Source of the DNA: Sediminicoccus sp. KRV36
GTDB taxonomy: Bacteria; Pseudomonadota; Alphaproteobacteria; Acetobacterales; Acetobacteraceae
Reading direction: 5' to 3'
Assembly (NCBI RefSeq): GCF_023243115.1
Contig: NZ_CP085081.1
Location: forward strand, 3,162,001-3,226,000
DNA length: 64,000 nucleotides
In this document: positions 14,300 through 25,662 of the stretch, piece by piece
How the letters are laid out: every line of letters begins with the position of its first letter
Numbering within the stretch: the stretch's first letter is position 1
Position numbers and translations under genes: made by a program
Notes under the pieces: model-generated
What the model saw: only the letters and a program-made list of their open reading frames with translations
The model's database searches: none
Told to the model about the DNA's origin: nothing

Positions 14300-15412
14300 T
14301 TACGCGGCCAGCTTGTTCAGCTCCCGCACCACGCTCTCGCCCATCACGGAGCAGCTGATCCGGGCCATGCCAGGCTGCATGATGTCGGCCGTGCGCAAGC
14401 CACCCGCCAGCACGCCCTCCACGGCCTGCTCGACCAGCCGCGCCTGCTCCTCCATGCCGAAGGAAAGCCGCAGCAGCATCGCGAAGGAAAGGATCTGCGC
14501 CGAAGGGTTGGCGATTCCCTTGCCCGCGATATCCGGCGCCGAACCATGAATCGGCTCATACAACGCATGGCGGCGCCCATCGGCGCCGACAGCGCCCAGC
14601 GTCGCCGAAGGCAGCATGCCCAGGGAGCCCGTCAGTGCAGCCGCCAGGTCACTCAGCACATCGCCAAACAGGTTGGAGGCGAGGATCACATCGAACTGCT
14701 TAGGCCGCGAGCAGAGCTGCATGGCAGCGTTGTCCGCGTACATGTGCTCCAGCTCCACATCCGCGAATTCCGCCTTGTGGATCTCGCCCACGACGGCGCG
14801 CCAGAGGCGGCCGGACTGCATCACATTGGCCTTCTCGCAACTGGTCACCTTGTTGCGGCGCTTGCGCGCGAGATCAAAGGCGACGCGTGCGACGCGTGCG
14901 ATCTCATCTTCCGAATAAACCTCGGTATCAATGCCGACGCGCTTGCCATTGGCATCGGTATGGATGCCGCGCGGCTCGCCGAAGTAGATGCCGCCCGTGC
15001 TTTCGCGCACGATCATGATGTCCAGCCCGCGCACCACATCGGGCTTGAGCGAGGAGGCATCCACCAAGGGGTCCAGCACGATGGCGGGGCGCAGATTGGC
15101 AAACAGCCCCAGCTCCTTGCGGAGGCGCAGGATGCCAAGCTCAGGGCGCTGATCGAAGGGCAGGCTGTCCCATTTCGGGCCACCCACACTGCCGAACAGC
15201 ACGGCATCAGCATCACGCGCCGCATTCACGGTGCGGTCCGGGCAGGGCACGCCCTCCGCATCAATCGCAGCACCACCGACCAGCCCTTCGCCAATCTCGA
15301 AGCGCACCATGCGGCGCTGCTCCATCCAGTCAATGACGCGACGCACTTCGTGCATCACTTCGGGACCGATGCCGTCACCCGGCAGGACGAGGAGTTTCTT
15401 GTTCGCGATCAT
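14300..15412 (-). CDS. leuB: 3-isopropylmalate dehydrogenase
   Basis: 370 aa, the usual LeuB length, from ATG 15412. It oxidises and decarboxylates (2R,3S)-3-isopropylmalate with NAD+ to 2-ketoisocaproate in leucine synthesis. The N-terminus [12 protein letters not shown] and the substrate/metal loop [13 protein letters not shown], then [10 protein letters not shown] and the C-terminal [14 protein letters not shown] are typical. The gene follows leuC and leuD on the same strand (leuCDB order), 54 bases after leuD. Confidence 0.97.
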   Translation of the reverse strand: MIANKKLLVLPGDGIGPEVMHEVRRVIDWMEQRRMVRFEIGEGLVGGAAIDAEGVPCPDRTVNAARDADAVLFGSVGGPKWDSLPFDQRPELGILRLRKELGLFANLRPAIVLDPLVDASSLKPDVVRGLDIMIVRESTGGIYFGEPRGIHTDANGKRVGIDTEVYSEDEIARVARVAFDLARKRRNKVTSCEKANVMQSGRLWRAVVGEIHKAEFADVELEHMYADNAAMQLCSRPKQFDVILASNLFGDVLSDLAAALTGSLGMLPSATLGAVGADGRRHALYEPIHGSAPDIAGKGIANPSAQILSFAMLLRLSFGMEEQARLVEQAVEGVLAGGLRTADIMQPGMARISCSVMGESVVRELNKLAA

Positions 15413-15466
15413 TCAAATGTCCTGCCGGTCGGGAGGGTTGGTGTGGCGGCTGCCGGGCGCGGCAGA

Positions 15467-16081
15467 TCAGCCAGCATGCAGCCAGGGCTGGGCGGCGCGC
15501 TGCTTCTCTTCGTAGCTGTCGATCGAGGTGGTGTGCTGCATGGTCTGGCCGATATCATCGAGGCCGTTCAACAGGCAGTGGCGGCGGAACGGGTCGATCG
15601 CGAAGGGGATTTCCTCGCCATTCGGCCGCACGACCACGTTGCGCTCCAGATCCACCGTGATGCGCGCATTGCCGCCAAGCTTCGCATCCTCCATCAGCGT
15701 CTCGCAGATCTCGCGCGGCAGGCGGATCGGCAGCAGGCCGTTCTTGAAGCTGTTATTGTGGAAGATGTCCGCGAAATCGGGCGCGATCACGCAGCGAATG
15801 CCGAAATCCAAGAGCGCCCACGGCGCATGCTCACGCGAGGAACCGCAGCCGAAATTCTCAAAGGCGATCAGCACTTCGGCCTTGCGATACGGCTCCTGGT
15901 TGAGCACGAAATCCGGATTCTCCGAGCCATCTTCCCGGTAGCGGAAATTGGCGAAAAGGTTCTTGCCAAAGCCCGTGCGCGCGATGGATTTCAGGAAGCG
16001 CGCGGGGATGATCTGGTCGGTATCCACATTGGCCTTGGGCAAGGGTGCGGCGATGCCCGTCAGCGTGGTGAAGGCTTCCAT
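15467..16081 (-). CDS. leuD: 3-isopropylmalate dehydratase small subunit
   Basis: 204 aa, ATG at 16081, one base after leuC ends. It partners LeuC to isomerise 2- and 3-isopropylmalate. The N-terminal [24 protein letters not shown] and the swivel-domain [13 protein letters not shown] motif identify it. The longer in-frame extension upstream overlaps leuC and is not needed. Order and close spacing with leuC and leuB indicate one operon. Confidence 0.96.
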   Translation of the reverse strand: MEAFTTLTGIAAPLPKANVDTDQIIPARFLKSIARTGFGKNLFANFRYREDGSENPDFVLNQEPYRKAEVLIAFENFGCGSSREHAPWALLDFGIRCVIAPDFADIFHNNSFKNGLLPIRLPREICETLMEDAKLGGNARITVDLERNVVVRPNGEEIPFAIDPFRRHCLLNGLDDIGQTMQHTTSIDSYEEKQRAAQPWLHAG

Positions 16082-16082
16082 G

Positions 16083-17513
<1,431 letters not shown>

Positions 17514-17547
17514 TGGCGGCATCTCCCTCTACAAATCGGCAGTCCAG

Positions 17548-17570
17548 CGGAGGGCCGCGACGGCCCTCCG
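17548..17570 (-). terminator. Hairpin after rplS
   Basis: Nine-to-ten-base perfect arms (GGAGGGCCG / CGGCCCTCC, with an extra outer C-G) around a CGA loop, 11 bases past the rplS stop on the minus strand. No clear T-run follows. It probably separates the ribosomal operon from leuC. Confidence 0.5.
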
Positions 17571-17580
17571 CACCGGGGCA

Positions 17581-17997
17581 TCAGCCCTCGGCCGTATCCT
17601 TGACCGCGGCCGCTTCCTTGGCACCGGCGGGCGTACGCAGGCCGAGCTTCTCCGCGATGCGCGCCGACTTGCCGGTGCGGCCACGCAGGTAATAGAGCTT
17701 CGCACGGCGCACCTTGCCGCGACGCACGACGGTGATCTCCGCAATCGCCGGGGAGTGCAGCGGGAAGACGCGCTCCACGCCCTCACCGTAGGAGAGCTTG
17801 CGCACGGTGAAATTGCTGTGCAGGCCGCGGTTGGAGCGCGCGATCACCACACCCTCATAGGCCTGAACGCGCGTGCGCTCGCCTTCCACGACCTTCACCA
17901 TCACGCGCACGGTGTCGCCAGCGGCGAATTCCGGGATGGGGCGCGTCGCGATCAGGCGGGCCTTCTGGTCGGCATCGAATTGCTGCAAGAGGTTCAT
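17581..17997 (-). CDS. rplS: 50S ribosomal protein L19
   Basis: 138 aa from ATG 17997, with AGGACTT seven to eight bases upstream. The N-terminal [11 protein letters not shown], the [31 protein letters not shown] core and the [39 protein letters not shown] motif are L19. The C-terminal extension is Ala/Glu-rich, as often in alphaproteobacteria. Preceded by trmD, 25 bases away. Confidence 0.97.
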   Translation of the reverse strand: MNLLQQFDADQKARLIATRPIPEFAAGDTVRVMVKVVEGERTRVQAYEGVVIARSNRGLHSNFTVRKLSYGEGVERVFPLHSPAIAEITVVRRGKVRRAKLYYLRGRTGKSARIAEKLGLRTPAGAKEAAAVKDTAEG

Positions 17998-18022
17998 GGT
18001 CAAGTCCTTTCGAAGATTTGGT

Positions 18023-18748
18023 TTAGGCTGAGGCCCCACGGTCAGCAATGGGGGCTTCAACCTGCATGCGAGTCCAAAGATCAGGCCGCCGCTCACGCGT
18101 CACGGCCTCGGATTGGTGGCGCCGCCAGCGCGCAACTTCGGCATGATGGCCGGAGAGCAGCACGGGCGGCACGGCGCGGCCCTGCCATTCGGCGGGCCGC
18201 GTGTAATGCGGATATTCGAGAAGCCCCGCGCTATGGCTTTCCTCGACAGCGCTTTCGGCCGCCCCCATCACGCCGGGCAGCAACCGGACACAGGCATCCA
18301 GCAGCGCCAGGGCCGCAACTTCGCCGCCCGAGAGCACGTAGTCGCCCAGGCTGACCTCACGCATGCCGCGCGCCTCGATCACGCGCTGATCCACGCCCTC
18401 ATACCGCCCACAGAGCAGCACGAGGCCGGGGCCTGCCGCGAAATCACGCACCATGGCCTGGTCCAGCAGGCGGCCGCGTGGCGTCAGATAGACCAGCGGG
18501 CGGAGATCGCCGTCCGGCTTGGCGGCGGCGATCGCCGCATCCGCCACATCAGGCCGCATCACCATGCCGGCACCACCGCCAAAAGGCGTGTCATCCACAG
18601 TGCGGTGGCGATCCGTGGCAAAGCCGCGGATATCCATCGCCTCGCAGCGCCACTTGCCATCCCGCAGGGCGCGCCCCGCAAGGGACACATCCAGCGGCCC
18701 GGGGAACATCTCCGGGAACAGGGTGAGGATGCTGGCGTGCCAGGTCAT
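18023..18748 (-). CDS. trmD: tRNA (guanine-N1)-methyltransferase
   Basis: 241 aa from ATG 18748, overlapping rimM by four bases. TrmD methylates G37 of tRNAs with G36. The N-terminus [17 protein letters not shown] and the trefoil-knot SAM site [15 protein letters not shown] with [24 protein letters not shown] are present. Gene order rpsP-rimM-trmD-rplS is the conserved ribosome/tRNA operon. Confidence 0.97.
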   Translation of the reverse strand: MTWHASILTLFPEMFPGPLDVSLAGRALRDGKWRCEAMDIRGFATDRHRTVDDTPFGGGAGMVMRPDVADAAIAAAKPDGDLRPLVYLTPRGRLLDQAMVRDFAAGPGLVLLCGRYEGVDQRVIEARGMREVSLGDYVLSGGEVAALALLDACVRLLPGVMGAAESAVEESHSAGLLEYPHYTRPAEWQGRAVPPVLLSGHHAEVARWRRHQSEAVTRERRPDLWTRMQVEAPIADRGASA

Positions 18749-19272
18749 GCCGCACCCGCTTCGGAGTCACCCGGCTGCGGTTCGACGACGACTTCCGCGG
18801 GCAGCACCACGGTGATGCGGCGCGCCTGGACGTTCACCTCGGGCACCACCGCATGGGTGAAGGGCAGCAACCGCTCGGGCGGACCCTCCAGCACCAGGAA
18901 GGCCCCCGCCCCGTGATCCTCGACCGCGCGAACGCGGCCGAGCGCCTGGCCTTCCGGTGTCACGGCCGCCATGCCCTCGAGGTCGGAGAGGTAGTATTCC
19001 TCCGGGTCCTCGGGCGGCGGCAGAGCGTCGCGGGGCACATAGAGGCGTGTCCCGGTCAGCCTGGCCGCCTGGTCGCGGTCCGTCACACCCTCGATGCGCG
19101 CGAGATCAGCCGAGAGCAACTCCAGCACGAAGCGGCGAGAGCCCGCCTCATCCGTCAGCGGGCCGTAGGCGGTCAGGTCCTCCGGCTCGGCGGTGAAGCT
19201 GCGGACGCGCACCAGGCCCCGCACACCGTGCGGCCTCCCGATTTCGCCCAGCAGGATCATCGCCGTTGCCAT
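18745..19272 (-). CDS. rimM: Ribosome maturation factor RimM
   Basis: 175 aa, ATG at 19272 (an ATG four codons later also possible), eight bases after rpsP. The N-terminal [22 protein letters not shown] and the PRC-barrel part ([34 protein letters not shown]) identify RimM, which binds S19 during 30S assembly. The 3' end overlaps trmD. Confidence 0.95.
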   Translation of the reverse strand: MATAMILLGEIGRPHGVRGLVRVRSFTAEPEDLTAYGPLTDEAGSRRFVLELLSADLARIEGVTDRDQAARLTGTRLYVPRDALPPPEDPEEYYLSDLEGMAAVTPEGQALGRVRAVEDHGAGAFLVLEGPPERLLPFTHAVVPEVNVQARRITVVLPAEVVVEPQPGDSEAGAA

Positions 19273-19279
19273 GTTGGAC

Positions 19280-19615
19280 TCAGCGCGCGGCGTTCGCTGC
19301 GGCGCGTTCCTGCGCCTTCTTCTTCGGCGCCGACTGGATCGGCTGCGTCGGGATGGCGGGCATCTCCATCAGGCCGGCGCGGCCCAGGAACTTCGCCACG
19401 CGGTCGGTCGCCAGGGCGCCCTGGGCGAGCCATTCCTTGATGCGCTCCTCCTGCAGGCGCAGGCGGTCGGCATGCTCGGCCGGCAGCATGGGGTTGTAGC
19501 TGCCCAGCTTCTCGATGAAGCGACCATCGCGCGGCGAGCGGCTATCGGCCACCACGATGTGATAATAGGGGCGCTTCTTGGCGCCGGCGCGGGCAAGGCG
19601 AATCTTCAGGCCCAT
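19280..19615 (-). CDS. rpsP: 30S ribosomal protein S16
   Basis: 111 aa from ATG 19615 with GAAGGAGAAG upstream. [40 protein letters not shown] is diagnostic. The Ala/Lys-rich tail beyond residue 80 is the usual alphaproteobacterial extension. First gene of the rpsP-rimM-trmD-rplS operon, 30 bases after ffh. Confidence 0.97.
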   Translation of the reverse strand: MGLKIRLARAGAKKRPYYHIVVADSRSPRDGRFIEKLGSYNPMLPAEHADRLRLQEERIKEWLAQGALATDRVAKFLGRAGLMEMPAIPTQPIQSAPKKKAQERAAANAAR

Positions 19616-19645
19616 GGGGTCTTCTCCTTCGGTAAAGTCTGACTG

Positions 19646-21019
19646 CTAAAAAGGTCGGCGGCCCTGAGGCATGAGCGCGGCGAGCCCGCCGCGCATCATC
19701 CCTTTCTGGCCCATCTTGTTCATGCGCTTCATCATGTCGCGCATGTCCTCGAATTGTTTGAGCAGGCGGTTCACCTCCTGCACGGAGGCGCCCGAACCGG
19801 CCGCGATGCGCCGCTTGCGCGACGCCTTGATGATCTCGGGCTTGCGGCGCTCACCCACCGTCATGCTGCCGATGATGGCGGCCTGCCTGCGCAGCATGCC
19901 GGTGTCCAGATTGGCGTCCTGAAGCTGCGCCTTCACCTTGGCGATGCCCGGCAGCATGCCCATCAGGCCGCTCATCCCGCCCATCTTGCCGATCTGCTTC
20001 AACTGGCTGGCATAGTCTTCGAGGCTGAACTGCCCCTTCTGCATCCTGGCCGCGAGCTTCTCCGCCTCGGCCTGGTCAATATTCTCCACCGCCCGCTCGA
20101 CGAGGGAGACGATGTCGCCCATGCCCAGGATGCGGTTGGCGATGCGGTCGGGGTGGAAATCCTCGAGCGCGTCGAGCTTTTCGCCCGCACCCAGCAGCTT
20201 GATGGGCGCACCGGTGACGGCCCGCATGGAGAGGGCCGCGCCACCGCGCGCATCGCCATCCACGCGCGTCATCACGATGCCGGAGATCCCCAGCCGTTCA
20301 TTGAAGATGCGCGCGGTATTGACGGCATCCTGGCCGGTCATCGCATCTACGACGAGCAGCGTCTCATGCGGCGTGACGGCGGCCTTCACGGCGGCCACCT
20401 CATCCATCAGCGCATCGTCGATCGAGAGGCGGCCGGCGGTATCGAGGATCACGACATCATAAAGTTCGCGCCGGCCCAGATCCATGGCGCGCTCGGCGAT
20501 CTGCAAGGGCGTCTGACCGGCGATGATCGGCAGGCTGGTGACTTCCGCCCGCTCGGCCAGCTGCGCCAGCTGGAGCTGGGCGGCGGGGCGGTGCACGTCG
20601 AGGCTGGCCAGCAGCACTTTCTTGCGCTCCCGCCCCTTCAGGCGCAGCGCGATCTTGCCCGAGGTCGTCGTCTTGCCCGAGCCTTGCAGGCCGACCATCA
20701 GGATGGCGACGGGGGCGGCGGCTTCCAGGCTGATGCCGCGCGGCCCGGGATCATTGCCGCCCAGCGCTTCAACCAGCGCGTCATTGACGATCTTCACGAC
20801 CTGCTGGCCGGGCTGGATCGAGCGGATCACCTCCTGGCCCACAGCCCGTTCGCGCACGCGGGCCGTGATATCCTTCACGACCGAGAGGGCGACATCAGCT
20901 TCCAGCAGGGCCACGCGGACTTCGCGCAGTGCGTCATTGACGTCGGCTTCGGACAGGGCGCCACGGCCGCGCAGGCGGTCGAACACTCCCTGCAACCTGT
21001 TGCCCAACGTCTCGAACAC
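19646..21019 (-). CDS. ffh: Signal recognition particle protein Ffh
   Basis: 457 aa when GTG 21019 is used (VFETLGNRLQGVFDRL, the usual N-terminus); a TTG at 21037 adds six atypical residues. The NG domain carries the GTPase motifs GLQGSGKTT, DVHRPAAQ, DTAGRL and TRVDGDARGGAALS. The methionine-rich M domain (from about residue 310) has RRKPEIIKASRKRRIAAGSG, which binds 4.5S RNA and signal peptides. Likely start of the ffh-rpsP-rimM-trmD-rplS transcript. Confidence 0.96.
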   Translation of the reverse strand: MFETLGNRLQGVFDRLRGRGALSEADVNDALREVRVALLEADVALSVVKDITARVRERAVGQEVIRSIQPGQQVVKIVNDALVEALGGNDPGPRGISLEAAAPVAILMVGLQGSGKTTTSGKIALRLKGRERKKVLLASLDVHRPAAQLQLAQLAERAEVTSLPIIAGQTPLQIAERAMDLGRRELYDVVILDTAGRLSIDDALMDEVAAVKAAVTPHETLLVVDAMTGQDAVNTARIFNERLGISGIVMTRVDGDARGGAALSMRAVTGAPIKLLGAGEKLDALEDFHPDRIANRILGMGDIVSLVERAVENIDQAEAEKLAARMQKGQFSLEDYASQLKQIGKMGGMSGLMGMLPGIAKVKAQLQDANLDTGMLRRQAAIIGSMTVGERRKPEIIKASRKRRIAAGSGASVQEVNRLLKQFEDMRDMMKRMNKMGQKGMMRGGLAALMPQGRRPF

Positions 21020-21065
21020 CAATCCATCCCAATTCAAAATCCGCGCTTGCGCGCGGGGCCAACGA

Positions 21066-21100
21066 AAAACGCGCCGCTGCGCGAAACTCGCGGAGCGGCG
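21066..21100 (-). terminator. Rho-independent terminator between infC and ffh
   Basis: On the minus strand a hairpin with CGCCGCT and CGCGA arm segments (21072-21100) is followed by CGTTTTTCGTT (T-run 21066-21070). It lies downstream of infC (194 bases after its stop) and only about 47 bases before the ffh start, so it ends the thrS-infC transcript or acts as a leader attenuator for ffh. Confidence 0.6.
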
Positions 21101-21293
21101 GAGATCCCACAGATCGCGGGACCCATGTCAGGATTTCCTGACCGGCGTCGTCTAAGACGCATGTCAGGGGAAGTCAATGAAGAAGGGGGGGTGAGAGGGC
21201 GCTGCCCTCTCAAACTTTCAGACGAGGAAACTGACCAGCAGGAAAGCTGCTGCCCTGCCCGAGGTGCTTGAGGGGTTCAGCCCCTCAACCTCC

Positions 21294-21818
21294 CTATTTG
21301 GGCGCCAGCACCATGATCATCTGCCGGTTTTCCAGCCGCGGCATCTGCTCGACCTTCACCAGCTCGACCAGCTCGGTGCGGATGCGTTCCAGCAGCTTCA
21401 CGCCAAGCTCCTGGTGGGCCATTTCGCGGCCACGGAAGCGCAAGGTGACCTTCACCTTGTCACCCTCGCCGAGGAAGCCCTTCGCCTGGCGCATCTTCAC
21501 GTCATAATCATGGTCATCAATGTTCGGGCGAACCTTGATCTCCTTGATTTCAACGACCTTCTGCTTCTTGCGGGCCTCGTTGGCCTTTTTCTGCTGCTCG
21601 TATTTGAACTTGCCGTAATCGGTGATCTTGCAGACCGGCGGCACCGCGTTCGGGCTGATTTCCAGAAGATCGAGACCCGCCTGGAACGCCTTGTAAAGGG
21701 CGTCGCGGATGCTCAATACGCCAAGCATTTCGCCATTCTCGTCAATCAGACGAACCTGTGGAACGCGGATTTCCTCGTTCACGCGGGGCCCCTCCCGGGA
21801 GGGGGGCGAAGGGGGCAT
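21294..21818 (-). CDS. infC: Translation initiation factor IF-3
   Basis: 174 aa from ATG 21818, preceded by ACGAGG; GTG at 21782 ([14 protein letters not shown]) is a shorter alternative. Both halves of IF3 are present: the N-domain [46 protein letters not shown] and the C-domain [18 protein letters not shown]. It prevents premature subunit joining and proofreads the start codon. It lies 73 bases after thrS; rpmI-rplT, which often follow, are absent here. Confidence 0.96.
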   Translation of the reverse strand: MPPSPPSREGPRVNEEIRVPQVRLIDENGEMLGVLSIRDALYKAFQAGLDLLEISPNAVPPVCKITDYGKFKYEQQKKANEARKKQKVVEIKEIKVRPNIDDHDYDVKMRQAKGFLGEGDKVKVTLRFRGREMAHQELGVKLLERIRTELVELVKVEQMPRLENRQMIMVLAPK

Positions 21819-21891
21819 GGGGCCTCGTGCTATGGTCGTCTCCTGTCTCAGTTACGATACGGCTTCAAAGCGACTTATGGGGCGGCGCGCG

Positions 21892-23850
21892 TCAGGCCGC
21901 AACCGTCTGCGACGAATTTGCCCTCAGGTCGGGAGGGGTTGCCTCTTTTGCAAGCAGCGCCACCGCGTCCTTCAGCGGCAGGCTCTCCTGCTCCCGGCCT
22001 GGCAGGCGGCGCAGGACGAGCATGCCTTCCTCCGCCTCGCGCCGGCCGACGACGGCCAGAATCGGCACCCGCGTCTCGATGTGATCCACCACCTTGCGGT
22101 TGATCTTCTCGTTGCGCAGATCCGCTTCGGCACGAATGCCGGCGGCCTTCAGCGCGGCGACGACTTCGGCCGCATAGGGCGCCGCATCGTCCACGATGGT
22201 CGCCACCACCACCTGGCGCGGCGCCATCCAGAGCGGGAATCGGCCGGCATATTGCTCGATCAGCATGCCCAGGAAGCGCTCGAAGCTGCCCAGGATGGCC
22301 CGGTGCAGCATGACGGGGCGGCGGCGAGTGCCGTCCTCCGCCGTATAGAGCGCATCCAGCCGCTCGGGCAGTACGAAATCCACCTGCAGCGTGCCGCATT
22401 GCCAATCCCGGCCGATGGCATCCCGCAGCACGAATTCGAGCTTGGGGCCGTAGAAGGCGCCCTCGCCCGGGTTGAGTTCATAGGCCACGCCGGCGATCTC
22501 GCAGGCCTCGCGCAGGGCGCCCTCGGCACGGTCCCAGGTGGCGTCGTCGCCCGCGCGGGTTTCCGGACGGTCAGAGAATTTCACGCGGAATTCGGGGAAG
22601 CCCATGTCGCGGTAGATGTCGGACAGCAGGGCCACGAACTTCACCGTCTCGGCGGCGATCTGGCTTTCCTCGCAGAAGATATGCGCGTCATCCTGCGTGA
22701 AGCCGCGCACGCGCATGATGCCGTGCAGCGCGCCCGAGGGCTCGTAGCGGTGGCAGGCGCCAAATTCGGCCATGCGCAGTGGCAGGTCCCGATAGCTGCG
22801 GATGCCTTGGTTGAAGATCTGCACATGGCAGGGGCAGTTCATCGGCTTCAGCGCGTTGATCTTGTGGGCTTCGTCCTGGTCCTCGACGGTCGCCAGGAAC
22901 ATCCCCGCGCGGAATTTCTCCCAATGCCCCGAAGCTTCCCAGAGCTTGCGGTCTACCAGTTGGGGCGTCTTCACCTCCTGGTAGCCGGCGGCATCCAGGC
23001 GGCGGCGCATGTAATCCTCCACGACGCGATAGAGCTTCCAGCCGTTCGGATGCCAGAAGACGGAGCCCTGGGCCTCCTCCTGCATGTGGAACAGGTGCAT
23101 CTCGCGGCCGATGCGGCGGTGGTCCCGGCGCTCGGCCTCCTCCAGCATATGGAGATGCGCGTCCAGTTCCTTCTGGTCGCGCCAGGCGGTGGCGTAGATG
23201 CGGCTGAGCATGGCGTTGCGGTGGTCGCCCCGCCAATAGGCGCCGGCCACCTTCATCAGCTTGAAGGCGCTGCCCACGCCGCCCGTGGTCGGCATATGCG
23301 GGCCACGGCACAGGTCCAGCCAATCGCCCTGGCGGTAGATCGAGATGGGAACATCCACCGGCAGGTCGCGGATGAGTTCGGCTTTGTAGCGCTCACCCTT
23401 CTTCTCGAAGAATTCGATGGCCTGTTCGCGCGGCCAGACTTCGCGGGTGAAGGCCGCGTTGCGCGCGATGATCTCGCGCATCTTGGCTTCGATCCGCGGG
23501 AAATCCTCGGGCGTGAAGGGCTCGTTGCGGGCGAAGTCGTAATAGAAGCCGTTCTCGATCGCCGGGCCGATGGTGACCTGCGTGCCGGGGAACAGCTCCT
23601 GCACGGCCTCCGCCAGCACATGGGCGGCGTCGTGCCGGATAAGTTCCAGCGCCTCGGCATCCCTGCGGGTGATGAAGCGCAGCGCCGCATCGGCCGTGAT
23701 TTCGCGGCCGAGGTCCATCATCTCGCCATTCACCACCATGGCGAGGGCGGCCTTGGCGAGGCCGGGCCCGATGGAAGCGGCCACCGCCGTGCCGGTCACT
23801 GCGCCGTCAAACTGGCGAAGGGAGCCGTCGGGAAGGGTGATCGCGGGCAT
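21892..23850 (-). CDS. thrS: Threonine-tRNA ligase
   Basis: 652 aa from ATG 23850 ([16 protein letters not shown]), the normal ThrRS start; the longer open frame upstream crosses the divergent gene. TGS and editing domains come first ([16 protein letters not shown]), then class II motifs: [10 protein letters not shown] (Zn Cys), [14 protein letters not shown] and [19 protein letters not shown], then the anticodon-binding domain. It charges tRNA-Thr and edits Ser-tRNA-Thr. Confidence 0.97.
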   Translation of the reverse strand: MPAITLPDGSLRQFDGAVTGTAVAASIGPGLAKAALAMVVNGEMMDLGREITADAALRFITRRDAEALELIRHDAAHVLAEAVQELFPGTQVTIGPAIENGFYYDFARNEPFTPEDFPRIEAKMREIIARNAAFTREVWPREQAIEFFEKKGERYKAELIRDLPVDVPISIYRQGDWLDLCRGPHMPTTGGVGSAFKLMKVAGAYWRGDHRNAMLSRIYATAWRDQKELDAHLHMLEEAERRDHRRIGREMHLFHMQEEAQGSVFWHPNGWKLYRVVEDYMRRRLDAAGYQEVKTPQLVDRKLWEASGHWEKFRAGMFLATVEDQDEAHKINALKPMNCPCHVQIFNQGIRSYRDLPLRMAEFGACHRYEPSGALHGIMRVRGFTQDDAHIFCEESQIAAETVKFVALLSDIYRDMGFPEFRVKFSDRPETRAGDDATWDRAEGALREACEIAGVAYELNPGEGAFYGPKLEFVLRDAIGRDWQCGTLQVDFVLPERLDALYTAEDGTRRRPVMLHRAILGSFERFLGMLIEQYAGRFPLWMAPRQVVVATIVDDAAPYAAEVVAALKAAGIRAEADLRNEKINRKVVDHIETRVPILAVVGRREAEEGMLVLRRLPGREQESLPLKDAVALLAKEATPPDLRANSSQTVAA

Positions 23851-23956
23851 TGCATTCTCTTGCTGCTGAAACGGAGGCGGACCATGGGCAGGGTGCCGGC
23901 CGGGGTCAAGGGTTGCAGGCGATTGCGTGGCGGCCCGGCGCGGGCGAAGCTTGGCC

Positions 23957-24781
23957 ATGACCGAATTGCGCAGCGCCATCTTTCTCGATTTCGACAATCT
24001 GATTTCCGGCCTGCGGGATGGCGCCGGCCCGGAATACGCGCTGCGCTTCGCCGATCAGCCGGAAGCCTGGCTGGAGCGCCTGCTGGCCGACCGGCCGCGC
24101 CGCGCCCTGCTGCGCCGCTGCTACATGAACCCCGCCGGGACGCTGGAGGACGGCGCCGGCTCCCGCGTGCGCTATGCCGAATTCCGCTGGGCCTTCATGG
24201 CGGCCGGTTTCGAGGTGATGGACTGCCCCAAGCTGACCCGCCTCAAGAACGCCGCCGATGTGCGCATCGCGCTGGATGCGATGGAGGCGATGCTGTCCCC
24301 CCAGGTGCATTATGACGAGTTCATTCTGCTCTCCACCGATTCCGATTTCGTTCCTCTGCTGCAGCGGCTGCGGGCGGCGGACAGGCGCACCCGGCTCGTG
24401 GCGCACCCCGATGTGGGCCGCGTGGTGCGCGCCGCAGCGGATGAGGTGATCGGGCTCGATCTGCTGGCCTCCTGGCTCGGCTGGCAGCCCTCGCGCGAGC
24501 CGGGGCCGGCCTTCGGCGTGGAGAATGCGGCCGATCTTCTGGGCGTGGTGCGGGATATCATGCAGGAGGCCGAGGGGCCCGTGCATGTCCCGCACCTCGG
24601 CCAAATGCTGCGTGGCCGCACCGGCGCCACGCTGCGCGGCAGCGATTTCGCCGGCCAGGGCTCGCTGGATGCCATGCTGGAGGCCGCCGGCGGCTTCATC
24701 CGGCGTGACGGGCCAGGTGGAGGCCATGTCTTGCGGCCCGAATGGGCGGATCAGGTGCCGGAAAGCCCCGAAGCAGCCTGA
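23957..24781 (+). CDS. NYN-domain (LabA/DUF88-type) putative RNase
   Basis: 274 aa from ATG 23957; a start ten codons earlier is open. The NYN/PIN-like core has Asp in [12 protein letters not shown] and the acidic [10 protein letters not shown] motif, plus the helix after [19 protein letters not shown] proteins are PIN-related, metal-dependent ribonucleases. The C-terminal part (about 175-274) resembles an OST-HTH/LOTUS-like module, weakly. It is convergent with the GT9 gene and overlaps its 3' end by 31 bases. Confidence 0.85.
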   Translation: MTELRSAIFLDFDNLISGLRDGAGPEYALRFADQPEAWLERLLADRPRRALLRRCYMNPAGTLEDGAGSRVRYAEFRWAFMAAGFEVMDCPKLTRLKNAADVRIALDAMEAMLSPQVHYDEFILLSTDSDFVPLLQRLRAADRRTRLVAHPDVGRVVRAAADEVIGLDLLASWLGWQPSREPGPAFGVENAADLLGVVRDIMQEAEGPVHVPHLGQMLRGRTGATLRGSDFAGQGSLDAMLEAAGGFIRRDGPGGGHVLRPEWADQVPESPEAA

Positions 24782-25662
24782 AGCACCTCCTCCACGCTCA
24801 AGCCCGCCAGTGGCAGGCGGCGCAGGACCACAACATTGCCGCGCGGGGCGCATAGGGCGGGATCGCTCTCGCCGCCGAACAGAGCGAGCGTCGGGCAGCC
24901 CGCGGCGGCGGCCAGATGCGTCGGGCCGCTGTCATTGCCGATGGCCAGCGAAGCCCGCCGCGCCACGGCCGCGAGTTGGCGCAGATCGGTCCGGCCGGTC
25001 AGGTCCAGCAGGCCCGGCGTCATGGCCATGATCTCACGCGCGAGGGGGATTTCGGCCGCGCCGCCGCACAGCACCACGGGCCGGCCCAGCCGGGCCGCGA
25101 GCTGCGCGAAATGCGCCGCGGGCCAGCGCTTGCCCGGCCGCGCGGGCGAGGCGCCGGGCAGCATCAGCGCAAAGCGCTCCGGCAGGTCCAGGCCCGAAAT
25201 GTCGGTGGCGAGCCAGTCGAGGGCGGGTGCTGGAAAATCCGTGATCCCGGCGGCGCGCAACTGGCCGCGCTGCCGCTCCGCCGTATGCAGAGAGTCGCGC
25301 CCGGGATCCGCATCAGGGTGCGAGGCGCCGCGCGCGATGCCGGACCAATCCGCGCCACCACCCACAAAAAGCCGGTAGCGCGAGGAGCGGCTGGAGGTCT
25401 GCAAGTCATAGACCCGCGCAAAGCCAGCCTGGCGCAGCCGCAGCGCCAGCCGCAGCACCGCGCGCAGATCAAGCCAATCGGGCCGCCCATCGCTCCAGAC
25501 CTCATCAAACCAGGGCGAGGCCTCCGCCAGGGCGGCGAAGGGCTTGGTGGTGAGCAGGGTGATCCGCGCCTGCGGGTGATGCGCGCGGATGGCCGCGAAG
25601 GGGCCGAAGGCCTGCACGAAATCGCCCAGCGCGGCGAGCTTGATGACCAGGATGCGGCTCAA
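24751..25662 (-). CDS. Glycosyltransferase family 9 (heptosyltransferase-like)
   Basis: 303 aa from TTG 25662, which overlaps the upstream glycosyltransferase stop (TTGA). The sequence ILVIKLAALGDFVQAFGPFAAIR, then FALMLPGASPARPGKRWPAAHFAQLA and LAIGNDSGPTHLAAAAGCPTLALFGG is the GT9 pattern. Members transfer heptose or related sugars onto lipopolysaccharide core. Some other start could be used, but the overlap supports the TTG. The acceptor cannot be deduced. Confidence 0.88.
   Translation of the reverse strand: MSRILVIKLAALGDFVQAFGPFAAIRAHHPQARITLLTTKPFAALAEASPWFDEVWSDGRPDWLDLRAVLRLALRLRQAGFARVYDLQTSSRSSRYRLFVGGGADWSGIARGASHPDADPGRDSLHTAERQRGQLRAAGITDFPAPALDWLATDISGLDLPERFALMLPGASPARPGKRWPAAHFAQLAARLGRPVVLCGGAAEIPLAREIMAMTPGLLDLTGRTDLRQLAAVARRASLAIGNDSGPTHLAAAAGCPTLALFGGESDPALCAPRGNVVVLRRLPLAGLSVEEVLQAASGLSGT

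Noticed and set aside
21709..24315. 868-codon plus-strand frame
   Set aside because: Antisense shadow of thrS.
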